NCBI GenBank assembly: GCA_041658245.1
Contig: JBBAAM010000017.1
Coordinates: forward strand, 1 to 64,000
Reading direction: 5' to 3'
Origin: Fen-1258 sp041658245
GTDB lineage: Bacteria; Bacteroidota; Ignavibacteria; Ignavibacteriales; Melioribacteraceae
Length of the DNA stretch: 64,000 bases
Below are positions 33,471-41,781 of the stretch, piece after piece; the first letter of the stretch is position 1; each line of letters opens with the position of its first letter. Below the pieces are notes generated by a model. The model ran no database searches. It was given only the letters and a program-made list of their open reading frames with translations, and was not told where the DNA came from. The position numbers and the translations under genes were made by a program.

Positions 33471-36054
33471 CTCTTTTCTTCGCAGACGCAATTCTAAGCT
33501 TAGCAAAACTTATCGTATTCTTTAGTGCTTCACGCAATCCTTTCAAATCTGTTAAACCAAATTCTATCTTATCATAAATTAATTTTAATTCATTCTTCTC
33601 AAATAGTGAATCTATCTCTAAATCTGGAATTGCCTCAATCAAGGTTTCGATCTGAGTAGAAACAATTGCTTCAGGCAGTTTTGTTAATGATGCAATATCT
33701 TGAAGAGAATATTTTTTCTGTACGAGTTCTAATACTTGATTAATGTTATCAGGCAGATTTTTATTCTTAAGTCTTTTACTTAAATCTTCCGAGGTTCTTA
33801 ATTCTTTTAATGCATTTAAGAAATCTTCACCAATCTTATTGAACATCCTGCTATTAAATCCGTTAATATTTAGCAACTCTGAAGGTGAAGATGGTTTTAA
33901 TTTTGTGATTGTTCTCATTACTTCATCGGGGCAAATTAAATTCGGTTTTTGATTAAACTTTTCGGAAGCTTCTTTTCTTATCTGACGTAATAAATTAAAT
34001 AGTTTAAGATCATTTTCGTATTCTCTGTTAGAAGTAACCGGTTGGTTCAATTCTTCCAGCACTGAAAATTGTTCTATACCTTTCTCCGATAACGAAAGCA
34101 CATTATTGAGGATAGTAATAAGACCGGCTCGCTCTAAGTTACCGAGTGATTTATCAATCTCCTCTTTTTTGAAGTGAACACCCGATCCAAATGTAGAAAA
34201 CTTTTTAAGTGAACTAAGATCAGTTCTCCCGGTAACTATCTCCATAACATTTTTCTTTTTAATAGGAAGTTTAGCCTCATGAATTGTCTGCAAGATTATT
34301 TCTTCCAAGTATTCTAATGTTATGCTTCCTGTTTCAACGTAACCCCGGCATCGGTCACATTTATTACATTTATAATTTTCACCTTGCTGCCCAAAATATT
34401 CCAATAAATATTTGAAACGGCAGCTATCTGTATTGGCGTAATCTATAATTCTATCCAATTTCATTTTTGAATGCTTAGCAATATTTTCGACACGATTCAT
34501 ATCAAGAGAAATTTCATTTGCCAGCGCCCGGTTTTGAAGTAAAGACGCGGTTGGGAACAACGATGGTTTTTCGTATGCAAGAATACCGATAGATGATAAT
34601 TCTTCAAGTTGAATAATTATTTCATAATTAGATAACTCTAAAACACCGCAAAGCTTTTGAATATTAATCTTAATTTTAGAATTGAAAATTGCACTGCCGT
34701 ATTCACGAGCCAAAAATAGAATTAAATCTTTTGCCTCATTATCGGTGAAATTTTTTAGAAATGAATTCAAACGTGTCGGTTCGAGAAGGAATTGAACAAA
34801 ATGTTTATTCTCAAGATCGGATTTGAATTTGAGATAACCGGACTCTTCTAAAACTCGAAGCGATGAATCAATCAAACCGCGGTTCATTCCTTTTTTTTCA
34901 AGAAGAGAAAAGAAATTTGTATCGAGTGAAATATCTTTATGTGGCATAGATCCCAATGCAACATTACCGCAATTGTATAGTGTATCATAAACATTTTCAA
35001 TTTGGGATCGAGATGGATTCCCACTTGCAATAAAATATTGTTGAATTAATTTATCTTTTTCATCGTACAAAAGAAAAATATCGGATTCATTTCCATCTCG
35101 CCCGGCTCTGCCTATTTCTTGATAATAATTTTCAATTGTTCCCGGAAGATTATAGTGTATTATAATTCGAACATCGCTTTTATCAATTCCCATTCCGAAT
35201 GCATTTGTTGATACGATTGTGTTTTTGCGTCCCGATAAAAAATCATCTTGTATCATTCTTCGTAATTCTGAAGTTAATCCTGCGTGATAATAAACTGCAT
35301 CAATTTTATTCAGTCTTAGAAAATCGGCAACTTCTTCTGTGGATCTTCTTGTCGAGGTGTAAATAATTGCCGATTGATTTTTCTTTTTTAAAATATCAAC
35401 ACACTTTTCTTTTTTATGTGTAGTATGGAGTACATTAAGGCATAAATTATCTCTCTCGAAACCACGTACAAATATTTTCGGATTATTGAGCTCAAGCTGT
35501 TTGATGATATCCGTGCGTACATCTTCAGTTGCAGTTGCAGTAAAAGCAGAGATATTTTTAATTCCGGTGAAGCTGATGAACTCTTTTATTTTTCTGTAAC
35601 TCGGCCGGAAATTATGTCCCCATTCACTTATGCAATGTGCTTCATCAACAAATAAATAAGAAGGTGATAACGATTTCATCCTCTCTGCAAAATTACTATT
35701 GGTAAGTTTCTCCGGCGAGACATATAATATTTTAATTTTACCTGATACTAAGCCGGATATAACTTTATCGCTATCGCGGGAGTCTAATGAACTGTTAATG
35801 AATGCTGAAATATTTTCTCTCGCATTGAGTGCATCAACTTGGTCTTTCATTAATGCAATAAGCGGAGAAACTACAATTGCAAAAGATTTAGACATTAAAG
35901 CGGGAATTTGATAGCAGAGAGATTTGCCGGCGCCTGTCGGAAGAATTGCAAGAATATTTTCTTCATCTAATATTGAAGAAATAATTTCCAACTGTCCAGG
36001 ACGGAATTCACTGTAACCAAAAAATTTTTGTAATACGTCTTTTGAATTATTCAT
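33463..36054 (-). CDS. recQ: RecQ-family ATP-dependent DNA helicase
   Basis: An 863-residue 3'-5' superfamily 2 helicase. Motif 0 and I are FGYSEFRPGQLEII and LPTGAGKSLCYQIP. The DEAH box is FVDEAHCISEWGHNFRPSYR, and motif VI is YYQEIGRAGRDG. The zinc site has CRFKYLLEYFGQ and CNKCDRCRG near 540-570, followed by a winged-helix RQC region. An HRDC-type domain is at about 690-760, and a C-terminal helix-turn-helix with YSLQDIASLTKLPEAIV lies near 785-810. Its length is greater than Escherichia coli RecQ because of this tail, which is common in Bacteroidota. Confidence 0.92.
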   Translation of the reverse strand: MNNSKDVLQKFFGYSEFRPGQLEIISSILDEENILAILPTGAGKSLCYQIPALMSKSFAIVVSPLIALMKDQVDALNARENISAFINSSLDSRDSDKVISGLVSGKIKILYVSPEKLTNSNFAERMKSLSPSYLFVDEAHCISEWGHNFRPSYRKIKEFISFTGIKNISAFTATATEDVRTDIIKQLELNNPKIFVRGFERDNLCLNVLHTTHKKEKCVDILKKKNQSAIIYTSTRRSTEEVADFLRLNKIDAVYYHAGLTSELRRMIQDDFLSGRKNTIVSTNAFGMGIDKSDVRIIIHYNLPGTIENYYQEIGRAGRDGNESDIFLLYDEKDKLIQQYFIASGNPSRSQIENVYDTLYNCGNVALGSMPHKDISLDTNFFSLLEKKGMNRGLIDSSLRVLEESGYLKFKSDLENKHFVQFLLEPTRLNSFLKNFTDNEAKDLILFLAREYGSAIFNSKIKINIQKLCGVLELSNYEIIIQLEELSSIGILAYEKPSLFPTASLLQNRALANEISLDMNRVENIAKHSKMKLDRIIDYANTDSCRFKYLLEYFGQQGENYKCNKCDRCRGYVETGSITLEYLEEIILQTIHEAKLPIKKKNVMEIVTGRTDLSSLKKFSTFGSGVHFKKEEIDKSLGNLERAGLITILNNVLSLSEKGIEQFSVLEELNQPVTSNREYENDLKLFNLLRQIRKEASEKFNQKPNLICPDEVMRTITKLKPSSPSELLNINGFNSRMFNKIGEDFLNALKELRTSEDLSKRLKNKNLPDNINQVLELVQKKYSLQDIASLTKLPEAIVSTQIETLIEAIPDLEIDSLFEKNELKLIYDKIEFGLTDLKGLREALKNTISFAKLRIASAKKRVS

Positions 36055-36127
36055 ATAAAATATTTATTTGACAACTTAGTTCAGACTATTATCTTGCAAA
36101 ACAAAAAATAATCATAGTTAATATAAC

Positions 36128-36229
36128 ATGCTTAGAATCAGCCATATTATTAAGAATTTCGAAAATGTAAATGCTCTTCAGAACGTGAGCTTAACCATAA
36201 ATAAAGGTGAATTTTTTAGTATGTATTGA
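36128..36229 (+). pseudogene. 5' remnant of an ABC transporter ATPase gene (PotA-like)
   Basis: A 33-residue frame with an ATG reads LRISHIIKNFENVNALQNVS and then LTINKGEFFS before a stop. This is the usual N-terminal strand of polyamine/iron-type ABC ATPases, which normally continues into the Walker A loop (LLGPSGCGKTT). Everything from Walker A onward is missing, and no further transporter sequence follows. I interpret it as a deletion scar. Confidence 0.6.
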
Positions 36230-36282
36230 TTCGTTTTAGAAGAGGTATTATCTAAAATCATCCTCTGTTTCTCACAATTGAA

Positions 36283-36315
36283 GAAAAGATTTTTATATTT
36301 AGTAAAAATCTTTTC
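36283..36315. promoter_or_regulatory. Perfect 13-bp stem-loop
   Basis: GAAAAGATTTTTA (36283-36295) and TAAAAATCTTTTC (36303-36315) are perfect inverted copies with a seven-base loop. No good T-run follows, so it may be an operator or the residue of a terminator for the deleted transporter gene. Confidence 0.4.
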
Positions 36316-36353
36316 TTATCATCAAATTACATCTTCATTTAAGTCATTACTCA

Positions 36354-36362
36354 TGGTATAAT
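36354..36362 (+). promoter_or_regulatory. Extended -10 promoter for the dehydrogenase-ackA unit
   Basis: TGGTATAAT contains the extended -10 TGn followed by a perfect TATAAT (36357-36362). The -35 region is weak, as expected for extended -10 promoters. It lies about 90 bases upstream of the ATG at 36451. Confidence 0.45.
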
Positions 36363-36450
36363 ATTTGTCCTTTCAAAAGGTTCTCACTGTAGTTTTAGTT
36401 ATTTTTACAAGTGATGTATCAAATGTTAGTATAAAGTTAATTGGTGATTT

Positions 36451-37386
36451 ATGGCTGAACAAAAATTAAAATTAGAAGATCTGCTTGGCGGTGTTCAAAA
36501 AGATGAAGAGCTAGGAAGGATTGATTACGTTGCAATTATTGGCGGCGGTGTAATGGGGCAGGGAATTGCACAGACAATAGCCAATGCAGGTGTTGATGTT
36601 TTATTGATCGAAAAAACTGAAGAACAATTAGAACTAGCAAAAGAAAATTTGACAGCATCTATGGAACGGGAAATTGCTCGTTGGGCATTAACACAAAGTG
36701 AAATGAAATCCGTCCTTAATAGAATTAAGTGGACAACTGAGCTTAGTGAAATTCCTGAATGTGATATTATTATCGAAGCAGTTGATGAAAATTATGATCT
36801 AAAGAAAAAAATATTTAAGGAATTAGATTTAATAGCAAAACCGGAGGCTATTTTTATTTCCAACACTTCTACTTTAAGCTTGACTAAAATAGCAGAAGTT
36901 ACTAACCGACGTGATAGAATCATTGGAATGCATTTTCTAAATCCCGTACCCAAAGTTCCGCTTGTTGAGTTGGTTCGTGCTCTTGAAACATCTGATAAAA
37001 CTGTTGAGATAATTAAAAAATTTGCTTCACGCATTGGAAAAACTGCCATTCCGGTTTATGAATATCCTGGATTCGTAACAACACGTGCAATCGTTCCACT
37101 TTTGAATGAAGCTATGCATATTCTTCTTGAAGGTCTCGCAAGCGCAAAAGATATTGATACTGCAATGAGACTAGGTTATAATTTCAAAGTTGGTCCGCTT
37201 GAAATGGCTGACTCAATGGGACTTGATGAAGTCCTTGCATGGATGGAAACATTATGGTCAACACTTGGTGAACCGCGTTATCGTCCTTGCCCGATACTCC
37301 GTAAACTTGTTCGTGAAAGAAAACTTGGCAAGAAAACCGGCGAAGGATTTTTTAAATATGATTCTGATGAAAAAATAATTAATTAA
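36451..37386 (+). CDS. 3-hydroxyacyl-CoA (3-hydroxybutyryl-CoA) dehydrogenase
   Basis: A 311-residue NAD-dependent dehydrogenase of the HbdA/PaaH/FadB family, oxidising 3-hydroxyacyl-CoA or reducing acetoacetyl-CoA. The Rossmann motif VAIIGGGVMGQGIAQ is at about 27-41. The catalytic His is in GMHFLNPVPKVPLVEL, and NTSTLSL and GRIGKT-like KTAIPVYEYPGFVTTR segments follow. The C-terminal domain GYNFKVGPLEMADSMGLDE is typical. A leader of about 25 residues precedes the Rossmann strand. ackA follows after 16 bases, suggesting joint use in acyl-CoA fermentation or oxidation. Confidence 0.9.
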   Translation: MAEQKLKLEDLLGGVQKDEELGRIDYVAIIGGGVMGQGIAQTIANAGVDVLLIEKTEEQLELAKENLTASMEREIARWALTQSEMKSVLNRIKWTTELSEIPECDIIIEAVDENYDLKKKIFKELDLIAKPEAIFISNTSTLSLTKIAEVTNRRDRIIGMHFLNPVPKVPLVELVRALETSDKTVEIIKKFASRIGKTAIPVYEYPGFVTTRAIVPLLNEAMHILLEGLASAKDIDTAMRLGYNFKVGPLEMADSMGLDEVLAWMETLWSTLGEPRYRPCPILRKLVRERKLGKKTGEGFFKYDSDEKIIN

Positions 37387-37402
37387 AATTTTTGAGGAAG
37401 AA

Positions 37403-38632
37403 ATGAAAGTTTTGGTTCTTAACTGCGGTAGTTCATCTATTAAATATCAGTTTATAGATACGACAAGCAAAATTGCACTTGCTCAAGGAATGGTTGAAAG
37501 AATTGGTATGTCGAGCGCGATACTAACTCATCAACCGCATGATAGAGAAAAAATAAAAATTGTCGGAGAAATTCTTGATCACACAATCGCAATCGAATAT
37601 GTTGTTGCCGTTCTTCTTTCAAAAAATCATGGTGTAATTAAAGATAAAAAAGAGATTGATGCAGTCGGTCATAGAGTTGTTCACGGTGGAGAAACATTTT
37701 CCGGTTCTGTTTTAATTACAGATCAAGTTATGAAAGCATTGAAAGACAATATTGAACTTGCACCGCTTCATAACCCTCCTAACATTAAAGGTATTAAAGC
37801 AACAAAAGAACATTTACCAAGTACACCGCAAGTAGGGGTATTCGATACAGCATTTCATGTAAAAATGCCTCCGCGTGCTTATTTATATGGAATCCCATTT
37901 GAACTTTACAAAAAATATAAAATTCGCCGTTATGGATTTCACGGAACATCGCACCGTTATGTTTCTGAAAGAGCAGCAGCAATACTTTGCAAACCAATCG
38001 AGCAATTAAAAATAATTACTGCTCATCTTGGCAACGGATGTTCAATGGCTGCCGTTGACGGCGGAAGATCTGTTGATACAACTATGGGTTTCACTCCGCT
38101 TGAAGGATTAATTATGGGAACCAGAAGCGGTGATATTGATCCATCGATAATTCTTTACATTATGGGTAAAGAAGGATTATCGCTTTCGGAAGCGAATACA
38201 CTTCTTAATAAACACAGCGGATTGATCGGTATAAGCGGTGAAAGCAGCGATATGCGAGAAATCGAAGAAGCTATTGCTGAAGGAAATAAAAAAGCAAAAT
38301 ATGCGTTCGATGTTTTCACTTACAGAATTAAAAAATATGTCGGCGCTTATACTGCTGCAATGGGAGGATTGGATGCTTTAGTATTTACTGGCGGTATCGG
38401 TGAAAATTCAGTTATGGTTCGCAAAGATGTTTGCTCTAATATGGAATTTCTTGGAATTAAGTTTGATGAATTGGCTAATCAAAATGCAAAAGGAGAATGT
38501 TCAATATCAAGTTCCGATTCCAAAGTAAACGTTCTTAGAATTCCGACGAATGAAGAATTGGTAATTGCACTCGATACGGAATTAATTGTTACTGAACAGC
38601 TTTCATTGAAACAAACCGCAAGTGTGAATTAG
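37403..38632 (+). CDS. ackA: Acetate kinase
   Basis: The enzyme interconverts acetate plus ATP and acetyl phosphate. It has 409 residues. VLVLNCGSSSIKYQ is at the N-terminus, and VGHRVVHGGE, RRYGFHGTSHRYV, AHLGNGCSMAAVDGGRSVDT and FTGGIGENS are the conserved ASKHA-fold segments. It is the second gene of the unit begun by the hydroxyacyl-CoA dehydrogenase and is closed by a strong terminator. No phosphotransacetylase is in the window; in metabolosomes that role is played by PduL, also not seen here. Confidence 0.95.
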   Translation: MKVLVLNCGSSSIKYQFIDTTSKIALAQGMVERIGMSSAILTHQPHDREKIKIVGEILDHTIAIEYVVAVLLSKNHGVIKDKKEIDAVGHRVVHGGETFSGSVLITDQVMKALKDNIELAPLHNPPNIKGIKATKEHLPSTPQVGVFDTAFHVKMPPRAYLYGIPFELYKKYKIRRYGFHGTSHRYVSERAAAILCKPIEQLKIITAHLGNGCSMAAVDGGRSVDTTMGFTPLEGLIMGTRSGDIDPSIILYIMGKEGLSLSEANTLLNKHSGLIGISGESSDMREIEEAIAEGNKKAKYAFDVFTYRIKKYVGAYTAAMGGLDALVFTGGIGENSVMVRKDVCSNMEFLGIKFDELANQNAKGECSISSSDSKVNVLRIPTNEELVIALDTELIVTEQLSLKQTASVN

Positions 38633-38656
38633 ATTATACAATTCATTTTTATTTGT

Positions 38657-38687
38657 AATGCCGGATTAGATCCGGCATTTATTTTTT
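38657..38687 (+). terminator. Rho-independent terminator after ackA
   Basis: A ten-base-pair perfect stem AATGCCGGAT / ATCCGGCATT with loop TAG (38657-38679) is followed by TATTTTTT. Confidence 0.85.
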
Positions 38688-38742
38688 AAATACCTTTTCG
38701 AAAAAATCTTAAATTGTGATAAGAAAATAACCAGAGACTAGA

Positions 38743-39534
38743 ATGGACCTAAAACTAAAGGACAAAGTAGTTCTTGTAACTGCGTCAAGCAGCGGAATAG
38801 GAAGAGCAGCCGCAGAATTATTCATTAAAGAAGGAAGCAGAGTTGCAATTTGTTCACACAATAAAGAAAATCTTCTAAGAGCATCTCAAGAAATAAAAAC
38901 ACTTTATAATATTGAACCGCTATGGGAAGTTTGCGATATAAATAATCTGCAGGATATTGAAAACACCGTTCATGTGGTTCAGAAAAGATTAGGCGATATT
39001 GATATTCTGGTAAATAATTGCGGCGGTCCAATCCCCGGATTTTTTGAAGACCTTTACGACGAAAATTGGGAAGATGCATTTGAACAAGTTTTAATGAGCA
39101 CAATCCGGTTTACTCGTTTTGTTTTACCTGGTATGAAAGCAAAAAATTGGGGAAGGATAATTAACATTACTTCATTATCAGTTAAACAGCCGGTAGATAA
39201 TTTGGTTTTATCAAACTCTTTAAGAAGTGCAGTAACTGCTTTTGCAAAAACATTAAGCAATCAAATTGGTAAGTACAATATTACAGTTAATAATGTTGCT
39301 CCTGGTTATACTTTAACAAACAGAATACATGAGCTAGCGGAAACAAGAGCTAAACTTGCAAACACAACGCCGGAAAATATTTTAGCTTCGATGGCTAATG
39401 ATGTACCACTAAAAAGAATCGCAGATCCTAACGAAGTTGCATCAATGATTGTTTACTTAGCTTCCGAGCAAGCCGGTTACATTACGGGACAAACAATTGC
39501 TGTAGATGGCGGAGTGATCAAATCAACTTATTAG
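38743..39534 (+). CDS. Short-chain dehydrogenase/reductase-fold protein lacking the YxxxK motif
   Basis: A 263-residue SDR-fold protein. The cofactor loop VTASSSGIGRAAAELF is at about 11-26 and NNCGGP replaces NNAG at about 91-96. The strand IINITSLSV precedes the active site, but the catalytic YxxxK is missing: the aligned segment reads LVLSNSLRSAV. The C-terminal GYITGQTIAVDGG is standard. Related proteins annotated as 3-oxoacyl-ACP reductase also carry LVLSN-type sequences, so this may be a subfamily with altered chemistry. Substrate is unknown. Confidence 0.85.
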   Translation: MDLKLKDKVVLVTASSSGIGRAAAELFIKEGSRVAICSHNKENLLRASQEIKTLYNIEPLWEVCDINNLQDIENTVHVVQKRLGDIDILVNNCGGPIPGFFEDLYDENWEDAFEQVLMSTIRFTRFVLPGMKAKNWGRIINITSLSVKQPVDNLVLSNSLRSAVTAFAKTLSNQIGKYNITVNNVAPGYTLTNRIHELAETRAKLANTTPENILASMANDVPLKRIADPNEVASMIVYLASEQAGYITGQTIAVDGGVIKSTY

Positions 39535-39551
39535 TGCTGAGTGACGAGTTT

Positions 39552-40011
39552 AGAGTGATGAGTGTAGAGTGGTTTTTAAGTTATGTTAATATTCATGGAG
39601 TTAATATGTCAAGAGTATTTGAACCACCTGAAATTTATAAAGGGATTTTGCATAGAAAAACAATCGATTTTGCAGTTCGTATTGTAAAGTTATTTAAATA
39701 TTTAATACAAAAAGACAGATCATTAGAAGCTCTTTATGTTCAACTTCTTAAAGCCGGTACTTCTATTGGTGCAAATACTTCCGAAGCGCAAAGTGCAGCA
39801 TCTAAAAAAGATTTTATAAATAAACTTTCAATTTCTCTAAAAGAAAGTCGTGAAACCGACTATTGGATAAACGTTTTTTATAGAACTGAAATTATAACTC
39901 AATCAGAATACGAAAGCTTAATCAAAGATTGTGATGAAATAGAGCGATTATTAACAAGCAGTATAAGAACTGCTAGAAGTAAATAACTTTGCACTCTACA
40001 CTCATCACTCT
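39552..40011. mobile_element. S23 gene enclosed by perfect 20-bp inverted repeats
   Basis: AGAGTGATGAGTGTAGAGTG (39552-39571) and its exact reverse complement (39992-40011) flank the four-helix-bundle gene. The left end is preceded by degenerate copies of the same GAGTG units (39535-39551). The arrangement recalls the 23S rRNA intervening sequences that encode this protein family within a terminal stem, but here it lies between two oxidoreductase genes. Mobility is inferred, not shown. Confidence 0.55.
39606..39986 (+). CDS. Four-helix-bundle protein (S23 / 23S rRNA intervening-sequence family)
   Basis: A 126-residue helical protein of the TIGR02436/S23 family. Typical segments are the start RKTIDFAVRIVKLFKYLI, then LLKAGTSIGANTSEAQSAASKKDFINKLSISLKESRETDYW and the end CDEIERLLTSSIRTAR. 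I choose the ATG at 39606, with GGAGT upstream, over a longer frame from 39534 that reads through repeat DNA. The biochemical function of the family is unknown; members form pentamers and are often linked to rRNA insertions or diversity-generating retroelements. Confidence 0.8.
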   Translation: MSRVFEPPEIYKGILHRKTIDFAVRIVKLFKYLIQKDRSLEALYVQLLKAGTSIGANTSEAQSAASKKDFINKLSISLKESRETDYWINVFYRTEIITQSEYESLIKDCDEIERLLTSSIRTARSK

Positions 40012-40047
40012 TAATTCAAAAATATTTTCTCCAAAATAGGAGACATT

Positions 40048-41604
40048 ATGAAAAAAGAAATAGAACTTATAATCCCTCCCGAATTTGTAAACGATTATTT
40101 CTATCAAAAATATCTTGCTGCAAAAGAATTAAAACTTAATGTTGAAGAAATTTCCGCAGTTCAAGTCATTCGTCGCTCTGTTGATGCTCGAAGTAAAAAT
40201 CCTATTTACAGAGCAAAAGCAATTGTCTATTTGAATGAAGATCTAATTGATATTTATTCCCCGATAGATTTCAAACTTGTGAAAGCGAACAAAAAAGTAT
40301 TGATTGTAGGAATGGGTCCTGCTGGAATGTTTGCTGCACTTAGACTAATCGAGTTAGGAATTAAGCCAATAATTTTAGAACGTGGTAAAGATGTACAAAC
40401 ACGCCGTAAAGATTTACGCGAGATTCAGCAATTTGGAAATGTTAATCCCGATTCTAATTATTGTTTTGGTGAAGGCGGCGCCGGAACTTACAGCGATGGA
40501 AAACTTTACACTCGTTCAACTAAACGCGGCGATGTAAATAGAATACTAAACATTCTTGTCCAGCATGGTTCACAGAAAGAAATATTGATTGATGCACATC
40601 CGCATATCGGTTCAAATATTCTACCTAAAGTAGTTCAAGCAATCCGCCAAACAATTATTGATTGCGGCGGAGAAATTCATTTCGATTCCCGCGTTACAGA
40701 TTTTATTCTTGATGGAAAGAAATTAAAAGGATTAGTAATCAATACCGAAAAAGAATTTCTTGGTGATTCGGTAATACTTGCGACCGGACATTCTGCGCGT
40801 GATATCTACTATCTCTTAGACAAGCATAAAATTAAACTTGAGGCGAAACCTTTTGCGATGGGTGTGCGTATTGAACATCCGCAAAAACTTATAGATGAAA
40901 TTCAGTATCACTCAAAAGAAAGAAATCCAAACCTACCAGCATCAAGTTACTACTTAGCTTGTCAAGTTGATGATCGCGGAGTTTATTCTTTCTGTATGTG
41001 TCCGGGCGGAATAATAATCCCGGCATCAACAACATCTGAAGAACTTGTATTAAACGGAATGAGTGTTTCGCGAAGAGATTCTCCGTTTGCTAATTCCGGG
41101 TTGGTTGTTTCGGTGGATGAAAAAGATTGGAAGCAGTATAAATCATTCGGTGTTTTCGCCGGACTCGAATTCCAAAAAGAAGTTGAAAGAATTGCATTTG
41201 AAGCCGGAGGAAAAAATCAATCTGCACCCGCACAACGTATTACTGATTTTGTTAAAAGGGAAATTTCTACAACACTTCCTCAGTCATCATACATACCGGG
41301 AACAATAAGTTCACCGCTTCATGAAATCCTTCCTAAGAATATTGTTGAAGGAATTAAAAAGAGTTTGTTGATCTTCGACAAAAAGATGAAAGGATATTTA
41401 ACAGAAGAAGCGCAGATACTAGCCGCAGAAACCCGCACAAGTTCACCGATCAGAATCCCGCGTGATAGTAAAACTTTAATGCATGTAGAAGTTGAAGGAT
41501 TATTTCCGTGCGGTGAAGGTGCCGGTTATGCGGGAGGAATTGTATCTGCAGCGATTGATGGAGAAAGAAGTGCGGAAGCAATTGCGAAGTTTTTTCCTAA
41601 ATAA
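40048..41604 (+). CDS. FAD-dependent oxidoreductase of the COG2509 family
   Basis: A 518-residue uncharacterised flavoprotein. After an N-terminal domain of about 85 residues, KKVLIVGMGPAGMFAALRLI binds FAD, and FGEGGAGTYSDGKLYTRSTKRGD near 145-165 and CMCPGGIIIPASTT near 325 are hallmarks of the family. EGLFPCGEGAGYAGGIVSAAIDGERSAEAI closes the FAD fold. Substrate unknown. AGGAGA provides a ribosome-binding site. It lies just downstream of the S23 element and is followed by a convergent lipoprotein gene. Confidence 0.85.
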   Translation: MKKEIELIIPPEFVNDYFYQKYLAAKELKLNVEEISAVQVIRRSVDARSKNPIYRAKAIVYLNEDLIDIYSPIDFKLVKANKKVLIVGMGPAGMFAALRLIELGIKPIILERGKDVQTRRKDLREIQQFGNVNPDSNYCFGEGGAGTYSDGKLYTRSTKRGDVNRILNILVQHGSQKEILIDAHPHIGSNILPKVVQAIRQTIIDCGGEIHFDSRVTDFILDGKKLKGLVINTEKEFLGDSVILATGHSARDIYYLLDKHKIKLEAKPFAMGVRIEHPQKLIDEIQYHSKERNPNLPASSYYLACQVDDRGVYSFCMCPGGIIIPASTTSEELVLNGMSVSRRDSPFANSGLVVSVDEKDWKQYKSFGVFAGLEFQKEVERIAFEAGGKNQSAPAQRITDFVKREISTTLPQSSYIPGTISSPLHEILPKNIVEGIKKSLLIFDKKMKGYLTEEAQILAAETRTSSPIRIPRDSKTLMHVEVEGLFPCGEGAGYAGGIVSAAIDGERSAEAIAKFFPK

Positions 41605-41781
41605 CCACGAACCTATTTGCAGCTCAAGACATTCTCCAATTTTTATTTTCTCCACGATCTGATAATCATGATTCTTGTTAATGAACTAAATTTCTGATCC
41701 CAATCCAATGAATCTAAATGATATTAGAAAGCCCGCATTGAAGCAGGCTTCTACATTTAATAAAAGAAATTGTAATAAAAA

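Larger units (their letters stand above)
36055..36450. other. Gap with deletion remnant, stem-loop and promoter
   Basis: The region holds the 5' remnant of an ABC transporter ATPase gene (36128-36229), a perfect 13-bp stem-loop at 36283-36315, and an extended -10 promoter at 36354-36362 serving the downstream dehydrogenase. Each is listed separately. Confidence 0.6.
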
